From the NCBI GenBank assembly GCA_963663615.1, contig OY760517.1, forward strand, positions 2,294,001 to 2,358,000: 64,000 nt of DNA, read 5' to 3'. Below the pieces are notes generated by a model. That model ran no database searches and was not told where the DNA came from. It saw only the letters and a program-made list of their open reading frames with translations. Of the stretch, positions 9,221-17,272 are shown piece by piece; the first letter of the stretch is position 1, and each line of letters starts with the position of its first letter. A program made the translations under genes and the position numbers. Source of the DNA: G963663615 sp963663615 (GTDB lineage: Bacteria > Bacteroidota > Ignavibacteria > Ignavibacteriales > Melioribacteraceae).

Positions 9221-10474
9221 TTATAATTCATCAAAAAATTGATGTATAGATTTCAAAAAATTCTTCATAAATGAGTTACTTTTCTTTTTATTATCTTTTC
9301 TGAATGATTCCTGTGTTTCATTTATTTCATCAGAATTCCCAGGCATTCCGCGTATTAGTCCGGCTACAGTAGCATATTCAGGTTTTTCAATTTCATCAGA
9401 AAGACCAGTTCCAAGATCAAGTGGAACACCAAGTCGGGCAGGAATTCCGAATACTTCCTCGGCAAGCTCCAAACTTCCGCGTAACAATGAACCACCACCA
9501 GTTAAAACTATACCCGATTTCAGTTTGTCCTTATACCCGGTATTACGTAATTCATTATCAATAAGACTAAACAGCTCACGCATTCTCATGCTAATAATCT
9601 GTGTTAGCAAGGATACCGGAATTTTCACATTTCCTCTGGCACCAACACGTTTTATAAAAATATCTTCTTCTTTTATAATTGCACTCTCATGAGCATAACC
9701 ATATTCTTTTTTAAGAGCTTCAGCTTCGGCAGTAACTATACCAAGTGCCTCACGAATATCATGTGTTACCTGGTTACCGGCAACACCTATTACACGTGTA
9801 TGCTTAATTTTATTATCCCTGAAAATTGCCAGATCAGTTGTACCACCACCAATATCAATAAGTGCAACACCAAGGTCTGTTTCGCTTTCATCCAGCACAG
9901 CCATACTTGAGGCAATCGGCTGAAGAATATAGTTTTTAACTTTGTACCCTACTCGCTCAACCGATTTTTTGATATTCTGTATTGCCGGGATAGAAGCAAG
10001 TACAACATGGTTTACAGCTTCAAGTCTGGTACCAGCCATCCCAATAGGATTATCAATACCACCCTGATGGTCAACAGAAAATTCTTCAGGAATAATATGC
10101 AAAATCTGCTTATCGGAAGGTATTCTGATCGTTTTTACATCATTACGTAATCTTTCAAGATCTTCCTGCATAATTTCGTTATCATCATTATTTATCGTTA
10201 CATAATTCCTGTGACGCAAACTTGTAATATGTTCACCGGCAACACCAACATTAAGCTCTTCAACATCAATACCAGCTCTGTTAACAGCTACACCAAGAGC
10301 CTCCTGGATTGCTTCGGCAGTTTTGGCAATATTTGCAACAAGTCCCCTGTTCAATCCTTCATTAGGAGATACTCCGAATCCAAGAATGCTATAACCATCT
10401 TCCTTTTTCTCGGCAATAACTGCACAAACCTTTGTAGTACCTAAATCAAGTCCGGCAATAATGTTTTGTTTCAT
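9221..10474 (-). CDS. ftsA: Cell division protein FtsA
   Basis: FtsA is an actin-like ATPase that ties FtsZ filaments to the inner membrane and recruits the late divisome. The frame (417 residues) opens with the phosphate-1 loop GLDLGTTKVCAVI and has the 1C subdomain in place. The phosphate-2 loop IDIGGGTTDLAIF and the adenosine motif TGGGSLLRG follow. The C-terminal 17 residues (SFMKNFLKSIHQFFDEL) form the expected membrane-targeting amphipathic helix after a polar linker. The ATG overlaps the ftsQ stop by 4 bases, indicating translational coupling. Confidence 0.97.
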   Translation of the reverse strand: MKQNIIAGLDLGTTKVCAVIAEKKEDGYSILGFGVSPNEGLNRGLVANIAKTAEAIQEALGVAVNRAGIDVEELNVGVAGEHITSLRHRNYVTINNDDNEIMQEDLERLRNDVKTIRIPSDKQILHIIPEEFSVDHQGGIDNPIGMAGTRLEAVNHVVLASIPAIQNIKKSVERVGYKVKNYILQPIASSMAVLDESETDLGVALIDIGGGTTDLAIFRDNKIKHTRVIGVAGNQVTHDIREALGIVTAEAEALKKEYGYAHESAIIKEEDIFIKRVGARGNVKIPVSLLTQIISMRMRELFSLIDNELRNTGYKDKLKSGIVLTGGGSLLRGSLELAEEVFGIPARLGVPLDLGTGLSDEIEKPEYATVAGLIRGMPGNSDEINETQESFRKDNKKKSNSFMKNFLKSIHQFFDEL

Positions 10475-11244
10475 GAGTTTAATCCTCTGTTATATTCGGT
10501 ATTTACACCGAGATAAACTTTTTTATTGTAACGTAAATCAATGTATTCCAGCAAACTACTGTTTTTATACTTCGCAACTATGTCGTATAGCGAATCAAAA
10601 TAAACTATTTTCCTTACAAGATTTTTTTGACCCAACAGAACCGGATAATCAAAATTTGTAAATGTTAGTATTATATTTTTACCCTTTCCCATATCAAGAT
10701 CAGAAAGTTGATCGTATAAACCAGGGTTAACAAGTTTTATTGCAAAAAGTATTTTATAAGCATTTATAAGGCTTTTTACATCAGCTAGTGAAGTAAATTC
10801 CTTAATTTCAAAATTGTCTTCCAGATTACTTATTAGCGGAAAATCAACTTTTTTTGTCTGCTGCAAATATGGCAATACCTCAAACGATTCCGTTAATATA
10901 TAGCTACTATTATTATGCAAAAGTACAGTTGAAAAATCCTTCTCCGTTAAATTTATTGTAACCTTGTTTTTGTTTTCAAGCTTAACATCAACACTTTCAA
11001 GGTACGGATGTTTTTCAAGTCTGTCTTTAATTACTGATAAAGTCAGGAATTTATAATCATCAGTATTATCAAGATGAGCAAAAGTAAAATATTCTTCCTT
11101 ATCCAAATGGTAATTTCCATTTAGCTCGATAAGCTCAATTTCTGGCTTATTTTTATCTTCAAGAGATAACGACAGCCAAAATATCAGCAATACAACTGAT
11201 ATTGAGATTATCACACCTAATATTTTACCGTAACCCGTTTTCAA
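10471..11244 (-). CDS. ftsQ: Cell division protein FtsQ (POTRA domain)
   Basis: FtsQ bridges early and late divisome proteins. The 257-residue protein has a short basic start, one membrane helix (about residues 8-25, ILGVIISISVVLLIFWL) and a periplasmic POTRA-like segment (about 35-105) followed by a beta domain. Sequence conservation is low, as is usual for FtsQ, so the call rests on topology plus position between murC and ftsA. The start is a TTG directly after the murC TAG stop, with AAGGA about 8 bases upstream. No murB or ddl lies before it. Confidence 0.9.
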   Translation of the reverse strand: MKTGYGKILGVIISISVVLLIFWLSLSLEDKNKPEIELIELNGNYHLDKEEYFTFAHLDNTDDYKFLTLSVIKDRLEKHPYLESVDVKLENKNKVTINLTEKDFSTVLLHNNSSYILTESFEVLPYLQQTKKVDFPLISNLEDNFEIKEFTSLADVKSLINAYKILFAIKLVNPGLYDQLSDLDMGKGKNIILTFTNFDYPVLLGQKNLVRKIVYFDSLYDIVAKYKNSSLLEYIDLRYNKKVYLGVNTEYNRGLNS

Positions 11245-12630
11245 CTATTTATCCTTTTTAATTAGCTCAACGAACTTTTCGCCATACTTCCAAATATCGC
11301 CGGCACCAAGAGTAACAACAATATCATCCTTTTCAATAATCTCTTTTAACAGAGCCGGAACTTCGTTTTTATCTTCAACATAAATAACATTCTTATGACC
11401 ATAACTCTTTGCAATATCAGCAATCATTCTGCCAGAAATACCTTCTATTGGTTTTTCTCTTGCAGGATATACATCCGTACAAATAAAAACATCCGAATTA
11501 AGAAAAGAGCGTCCAAACTCAGCATAAAAGTCTCTAGTTCTACTATACAAATGTGGCTGGAATACAGCAACAAGTCTTCTGTTCCATCCTCCCCTTATAC
11601 CGGAAAGAGTAGCATTAATTTCTGTTGGGTGATGAGCATAATCATCAACAACAAGAATATCATCACCATCATATTTTGTTTCAAATCTTCTGTAAACACC
11701 ACTAAATGATTCAAGCGATTTTTTAATCGTCTCGAATTTAAGACCAAGCTGTAAACCAACTGTAACTGCAACAAGCGAATTTTTAACATAATGAATACCC
11801 GGCATATTAAGTTTAATTCTGCCAAGTTCCTCACCCAAATAAACAACTGTATATTCAGACGCGAATTCACTCTGTTCAATATCTATGGCACGAATATCAG
11901 CCTGCTGTGTTAACCCGTAAGTAAATATCTTTTTATTGATTAGAGGAATAATATCCTGTAATGCTGGTTCATCAAGACAAAGAACAACAAACCCAAAAAA
12001 TGGCACCTTGTTGGCAAATTCAACAAACGCCTGTTTTATATCATCAAGGTCCTTGTATGTATCAAGATGTTCTTTTTCCAAAGTAGTAATAGCTGCAATT
12101 GTTGGAGTAAGCTTAAGGAAAGTTCTGTCGAACTCATCCGCTTCAACAACTATGTAATCACTTTTACCAAGTCGGGCATTAGTACCACCCAGACTCGATA
12201 ACTTACCACCAACAATAATTGTAGGGTCAACGCCACCTTCGGTAAGTACAAGACCAACCATTGATGTTGTAGTAGTTTTGCCATGAGTACCTGCAATACC
12301 AACACCATATTTCATACGCATACATTCAGCAAGCATTTCGGCACGTTTAATAACAGGTATTTTCCTTTCAATAGCAGCTGCAACTTCAGGATTAGACTCG
12401 CTAACAGCTGATGAATATACAAGCACATCCACATCTTCAAGATTTTCAGCAGCATGCCCCTTATATATCTTAACACCAAGCCCTTCAAGTCTTTTTGTAA
12501 TATCGGTATCATTCAAATCAGAACCGGATACGGCAAAACCCTGATTAAGCAATATTTCAGCAATACCACTCATACCAATTCCACCAATACCAACAAAATG
12601 TACTCTTTTAATTGTATTCATCATCATCAT
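11245..12630 (-). CDS. murC: UDP-N-acetylmuramate--L-alanine ligase MurC
   Basis: MurC adds L-Ala to UDP-MurNAc, the first step of stem-peptide synthesis in the cytoplasm. The N-terminal nucleotide fold begins HFVGIGGIGMSG. The ATP loop GTHGKTTTT lies near residue 110, and DDYAHHPTEI near residue 330 and the HLYSRT motif complete the ligase signature. Five ATG codons occur within the first seven codons from 12636. The AGGAG site overlaps the murG stop; it is only 3 bases from the first ATG but 9 from the second (12630), so I use 12630. The real start could be any of the run. Confidence 0.96.
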   Translation of the reverse strand: MMMMNTIKRVHFVGIGGIGMSGIAEILLNQGFAVSGSDLNDTDITKRLEGLGVKIYKGHAAENLEDVDVLVYSSAVSESNPEVAAAIERKIPVIKRAEMLAECMRMKYGVGIAGTHGKTTTTSMVGLVLTEGGVDPTIIVGGKLSSLGGTNARLGKSDYIVVEADEFDRTFLKLTPTIAAITTLEKEHLDTYKDLDDIKQAFVEFANKVPFFGFVVLCLDEPALQDIIPLINKKIFTYGLTQQADIRAIDIEQSEFASEYTVVYLGEELGRIKLNMPGIHYVKNSLVAVTVGLQLGLKFETIKKSLESFSGVYRRFETKYDGDDILVVDDYAHHPTEINATLSGIRGGWNRRLVAVFQPHLYSRTRDFYAEFGRSFLNSDVFICTDVYPAREKPIEGISGRMIADIAKSYGHKNVIYVEDKNEVPALLKEIIEKDDIVVTLGAGDIWKYGEKFVELIKKDK

Positions 12631-12642
12631 AGTCATAATCTC

Positions 12643-13758
12643 CTAAATCGATTCTCTTAATATTTTTGTGATACTATCACAAATATTACCGAGAGCATCA
12701 GGTCTTGCGAAATACTTAATATTTACTCTCAACTCCTCAAGAAGTTCATCATCAAAAATTGCATTAGTAACAACATCATAAAGCTTATCACCAGCTTCAT
12801 TATCTTTAAGCACTATTGCTGCTTTTTTCTCTTCAAGTGCCTTTGCATTTTTGTATTGATGATCGGCAGCAACATTAGGTGAAGGAATAAATACCACTGC
12901 TTTTCCAACATTAGTAAGCTCAGCAAGCGTAGTAGCTCCGGCTCTTGCAACTATAAGATCAGCAGCCGAATATGCAGTTGACATATCATCAATAAATGCC
13001 GAAATTTTTACTCCATCTTTTTCAAGATGTTTATAGCGATCGTAGTATATTTTACCCGACTGCCAAATCACTTCAATATTTCGTTCAACCAATTTATCAA
13101 GGTTTTGGGCAACTGCCTTGTTTATGCTACTTGCACCTAGGGAACCACCTACGAAAAGCAACAATTTCTCTTCAGGATTAATTCCCAATTTCTTCTTTGC
13201 TTCAACTTTATCAATCAGTTTTATTTCGGAGCGTACAGGATTTCCATTATTTTTCAATTTATCCTGTTCCCTGAAATACTTTTTGGTTTCATCAAAACTT
13301 ATATGTATTTCTTCAGCGTATCTTTCCAGTAATCTGTTAGTAATTCCCGGATACACATTTTGTTCAAGAAGAACAACTTTTGCTCCCATTACCCTGGCAG
13401 CCCACATTACCGGACCCGATACATAAGCACCTGAACCAATAGCTACATGTGGTTTGAACCTGAAACAAATAACCAGCGATTTTATTAGCGAATAGATCAA
13501 TCTGAATGGAAACATCAAATTCTTCAATGTAAGCTTTCGGGCAAAACCAATAACAGGTATTGACTTAAAATCATATCCGTTTGCAGGAACAACTCTGGCT
13601 TCAATTTTTTCACCCGAACCAACAAAAAGAAAACGATAATCATCACTTTTGTTTTTTAGTTCATTAACAACAGCAAGCAACGGATAAATATGACCTCCGG
13701 TACCGCCACCAGCACAAACAACACGATATTTTATACTGCTGTTACCCAAAAGTTTCAA
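12643..13758 (-). CDS. murG: Lipid II-forming GlcNAc transferase MurG
   Basis: MurG transfers GlcNAc from UDP-GlcNAc to lipid I, giving lipid II on the inner face of the membrane. The GGGTGGHIYP loop lies near residue 17. The second donor-site loop (GGSLGASSIN) and the nucleotide-binding RAGATTLAEL segment are present. Length (371) is normal. The start at 13758 is a TTG inside the end of ftsW (17-base overlap). Another TTG lies three codons in and no ATG precedes the conserved core, so the exact start is uncertain. Translation probably depends on ftsW coupling. Confidence 0.96.
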   Translation of the reverse strand: MKLLGNSSIKYRVVCAGGGTGGHIYPLLAVVNELKNKSDDYRFLFVGSGEKIEARVVPANGYDFKSIPVIGFARKLTLKNLMFPFRLIYSLIKSLVICFRFKPHVAIGSGAYVSGPVMWAARVMGAKVVLLEQNVYPGITNRLLERYAEEIHISFDETKKYFREQDKLKNNGNPVRSEIKLIDKVEAKKKLGINPEEKLLLFVGGSLGASSINKAVAQNLDKLVERNIEVIWQSGKIYYDRYKHLEKDGVKISAFIDDMSTAYSAADLIVARAGATTLAELTNVGKAVVFIPSPNVAADHQYKNAKALEEKKAAIVLKDNEAGDKLYDVVTNAIFDDELLEELRVNIKYFARPDALGNICDSITKILRESI

Positions 13759-14818
13759 CTCTAATTTCTTCTACTGTTCTGTTTTTGTAAGCAATGTTTG
13801 TAAGAATACCCAAACACATTGAAAAAACAATTAGCGATGTACCGCCATAACTAACAAAAGGTAGCGTAACACCAGTATTTGGCATTAGTCCCGTAACAAC
13901 ACTAATATGTATGAATGCACTAAGCAAAATCAGAAACGATATACCAAATGCAAAGAGTTGAGCAAACTTATCCTTGGCTTTTTTAGCTATTAAAAATCCA
14001 AATCCAAAAATTGCCACATAAGCCGAAAGTAAAAACGATACTCCCACCAAACCATTTTCTTCACCAATTATTGAGAAGATAAAATCACTATAATGGAATG
14101 GTATATACTTTTCACTCTGACGACTATTACCTAATCCCAAACCTGTTGTACCACCACTTCCAAGTGCTATTTTAGCCTGGTGAACCTGATAATGATCTTT
14201 AGCTCCAAAATCAGCAATTCGTTTTTTTGCATGTGGATAAATCGTGTAAACTGCAGTTGTTACCAAAACAAGAACTATTAAAACAGTTGCCATAATATGC
14301 TTAAACTTTGCACCGCCAACATACAGCACAGTAAAAGATAACATTACTATAATCATACTGGTACTAACATTTGGCTGAATTATTACTAAACCGGCAACAA
14401 GAAATATCCAGATTAATGCGAACTTAAATCCCTTGCTAAAACTCTTTAGTAGTTCACCCTTCTTCTCAATCAACACCGCCAAATGCATTAACAAAACAAC
14501 CTTGGCTAATTCAGAAGGCTGAAATGTAATAAACCAAAAGTTTAACCAACGGGTACCACCATTACGTGTAACCCCAAATACCGGAGTAATTAAAAGCAGT
14601 GCAACTACTGCAAATAAGGCATACTTGCTGTATTTCCTGTAATACTCATAAGGGATTAAAGAAAACACACCAAACGCAGCAACCGAAAGTATTATTTTAC
14701 CCATGTGACTTTTAAACAAATTCATACTTTGGGTAGAACCATATATTGTAATAGCACCCGCTGCCATTAATGCAATAGCAAGAATAATTATATATTTTGA
14801 CAAATTTTTTGAATTCAT
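13742..14818 (-). CDS. ftsW: SEDS peptidoglycan glycosyltransferase FtsW
   Basis: FtsW is the membrane glycan-chain polymerase of the septum and works with FtsI. The 358-residue protein shows about nine to ten hydrophobic helices and the SEDS signatures FQPSELAKV, IIGEENGLVG and MPNTGVTLPFVSYGGTS. It is RodA-like in size, but position in the dcw cluster next to ftsI supports FtsW. Its ATG overlaps the murD stop by 4 bases and its end overlaps murG. Confidence 0.95.
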   Translation of the reverse strand: MNSKNLSKYIIILAIALMAAGAITIYGSTQSMNLFKSHMGKIILSVAAFGVFSLIPYEYYRKYSKYALFAVVALLLITPVFGVTRNGGTRWLNFWFITFQPSELAKVVLLMHLAVLIEKKGELLKSFSKGFKFALIWIFLVAGLVIIQPNVSTSMIIVMLSFTVLYVGGAKFKHIMATVLIVLVLVTTAVYTIYPHAKKRIADFGAKDHYQVHQAKIALGSGGTTGLGLGNSRQSEKYIPFHYSDFIFSIIGEENGLVGVSFLLSAYVAIFGFGFLIAKKAKDKFAQLFAFGISFLILLSAFIHISVVTGLMPNTGVTLPFVSYGGTSLIVFSMCLGILTNIAYKNRTVEEIRVETFG

Positions 14819-16161
14819 AACTTATTCACCAACCCTTTAAATACTTGTCCGCGATGTTCGTAACTTTTGAATTGGTCGAAACTGGCACAAGCCGGAGAAA
14901 GTAAAACAACATCCCCTTCAACAGCTTCTTTAGCCGATAGCTTCACACATTCTTCAATATTTCCCAAAACTACAGTTTCGGTAATATCCTTAAAGAATTC
15001 ATAAACCTTTGCAGATGAAGAACCAACTGCATATATTTTTTTTACACGTTTTTTAACCAGGTCAGCTATTCTTGTGTAATCATTACCTTTATCTTTGCCA
15101 CCCAAAATAAGGATGATATTTTTATCGAAACTTCTTAACGCATACCAAACCGAATCAACATTTGTAGCTTTTGAATCGTTAATATATTTGGCACCATTAA
15201 ACTCTCTAACAAATTCCATCCTGTGTTCAACACCAGGAAAAGTTTTCAAACCTTGTTTAATACAGTCGAAACTTAAACCCAGTTTACATGCAATTGCACA
15301 TACTGCCATTGCGTTTGCCAGGTTATGTTCACCTCTTATCGATAAACTTCTTCCGCTGCAAACTTCAAATTCTTCGCCGTTTTTAACGTAAACAATTTTT
15401 TTACCGTTGTAGTAAACACCATTTTCAACTTTATTCTTCAGCGAAAAGGCAAGTTTATTAACCTTGCTGTTCATAAATTTCACAGGTGTATTTTTATCAT
15501 CAGCATTATAAAGGAAATAGTCTGTTTCATCCTGTTTGCGTGCTACACGTGTTTTAGCAGCAATATAGTTTTCGAATATGTTATCGTATCTATCCAAATG
15601 ATCCGGAGTGATATTCAGAATAGTTGAAAACTTGGGCTTAAACTCACTAACATAATCAAGCTGAAAACTCGATATTTCGAGCACTACATATTCCTCTTCC
15701 GATACAGAATCGGTTAATTCGCTAAAAGCCAGACCTATATTTCCTGCTACATAAGTTTTGAGTCCGCAACCTTCCAGCACATGACCACAAAGAGAAGTTG
15801 TTGTAGTTTTACCATTTGTACCTGTAATGCCAATAATAGTACCACGACAAAACATTGCAGCAAACTCAAGCTCACTTACAATTTTTATTCCTCTGTTAGC
15901 TGCCTCCCTTAATACATCTGAATCTGAAGGTACGCCCGGACTGGTTACAATTAACTCTGCATCAAATACTCTGTCTGTATGTCCGCCAGCTTCATACTCA
16001 ATACCAAATTCGGTAAGTGAATCAAAGTTTTCGCTATTAGCTTCATAAACTGAGTAATCACTTACAAATGGAATACCACCTTTTCTTTTGCAAAGTTTTG
16101 CTGCAGCAATTCCGCTTCTAACAGCTCCAATAATCGATATTTTTTTTCCTGTAATATCCAT
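14815..16161 (-). CDS. murD: UDP-MurNAc-L-alanine--D-glutamate ligase MurD
   Basis: MurD adds D-Glu to UDP-MurNAc-L-Ala. The 448-residue protein has the N-terminal Rossmann segment (ISIIGAVRSGIAAAK), the ATP loop GITGTNGKTTTT near residue 112, the NITPDHLDRY motif and the YINDSKATN motif of the Mur ligases. The C-terminal domain ends with LLSPACASFDQF, which is typical of MurD. It starts one base after the mraY stop. Confidence 0.97.
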   Translation of the reverse strand: MDITGKKISIIGAVRSGIAAAKLCKRKGGIPFVSDYSVYEANSENFDSLTEFGIEYEAGGHTDRVFDAELIVTSPGVPSDSDVLREAANRGIKIVSELEFAAMFCRGTIIGITGTNGKTTTTSLCGHVLEGCGLKTYVAGNIGLAFSELTDSVSEEEYVVLEISSFQLDYVSEFKPKFSTILNITPDHLDRYDNIFENYIAAKTRVARKQDETDYFLYNADDKNTPVKFMNSKVNKLAFSLKNKVENGVYYNGKKIVYVKNGEEFEVCSGRSLSIRGEHNLANAMAVCAIACKLGLSFDCIKQGLKTFPGVEHRMEFVREFNGAKYINDSKATNVDSVWYALRSFDKNIILILGGKDKGNDYTRIADLVKKRVKKIYAVGSSSAKVYEFFKDITETVVLGNIEECVKLSAKEAVEGDVVLLSPACASFDQFKSYEHRGQVFKGLVNKL

Positions 16162-16162
16162 A

Positions 16163-17272
16163 TTATCTTATCTTGAATGATGCCAGACTTACTAAAGCCA
16201 GAATAATTGTAATGATATAAAATCGTATTACAATCCTTGGTTCTGGCCAACCTTTTAACTCATAATGATGATGAATCGGGGCCATAAGGAATACTCTTTT
16301 TCCTTCACCATATTTCTTCTTTGTATATTTAAAATATAATCGTTGAATAATCACCGATACTGTTTCAAGAAAGAACACACCACCAAGTATTGGAATAAGT
16401 AACTCTTTCTTTATTAGTATTGACATGATACCAAAAGCACCACCCAAAGCCAGTGATCCGGTATCGCCCATAAAAACCTGAGCCGGATAAAAATTAAACC
16501 ACAAAAATCCCAAACCGGCACCAATAATTGCGGCAATAAATACTGTTAACTCACCTGAACCTTTAAGGTAAATTATATTAAGATAATCAGCATATATACT
16601 ATTACCTGTTACATACGCCATAATAGCCAGTGCCATCATTACAATAATAATTGTACCCATTGCCAACCCATCCAAACCATCTGTAAGGTTAACTGCGTTG
16701 GAAGTTGCCGTGATAATAAATATTACAGCAGGTATAAAGAGGAACGAAAAGTCAAAATTCATATTTTTTACAAATGGCAGTGTTGTTTGTGTTGCATATG
16801 TTTGAAACTCCGGTAAATAGTAAACAGCCAAACCAACACCAAGACCAACAATAAACTGACCGTAAATTTTGTATTTTGCAATCAATCCGTTCGGAAACTT
16901 CTTAACAACCTTAAGGTAATCATCAACAAATCCAACTATTGAAAGAAGTAATGTACCAGCCAATACAAGAATAATATAACTACTGGTTATGTCGCTCCAC
17001 AGTAAAACGGGTACAAACACAGAAAGCATTATTATTATACCACCCATTGTAGGGGTTCCAGCCTTTGAGAAATGGCTTTTCGGACCTTCTTTCTTTATAG
17101 TTTCGCCAATCTGCTTTTTCTGTAAATATTTTATAATTTTCGGACCAAAGTAAAATGCAATGAACAATGCAGTAATAGCAGAAAGAATTGAACGAAATGA
17201 CAGAAATCTGAACACATCAAATCCCGGTGGATTAAAAGCTTTGTTGATATAATCTAATAAATGATAAAACAT
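16163..17272 (-). CDS. mraY: Phospho-MurNAc-pentapeptide translocase MraY
   Basis: MraY moves phospho-MurNAc-pentapeptide onto undecaprenyl phosphate, forming lipid I. The 369-residue integral membrane protein has about ten helices. The family motifs are visible: GTPTMGG, FVDDYLKV with the Asp pair, NLTDGLDGLA, GDTGSLALGG and the HHHYE loop of the active site. Its ATG shares one base with the stop of the MurE/MurF gene. Confidence 0.98.
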   Translation of the reverse strand: MFYHLLDYINKAFNPPGFDVFRFLSFRSILSAITALFIAFYFGPKIIKYLQKKQIGETIKKEGPKSHFSKAGTPTMGGIIIMLSVFVPVLLWSDITSSYIILVLAGTLLLSIVGFVDDYLKVVKKFPNGLIAKYKIYGQFIVGLGVGLAVYYLPEFQTYATQTTLPFVKNMNFDFSFLFIPAVIFIITATSNAVNLTDGLDGLAMGTIIIVMMALAIMAYVTGNSIYADYLNIIYLKGSGELTVFIAAIIGAGLGFLWFNFYPAQVFMGDTGSLALGGAFGIMSILIKKELLIPILGGVFFLETVSVIIQRLYFKYTKKKYGEGKRVFLMAPIHHHYELKGWPEPRIVIRFYIITIILALVSLASFKIR

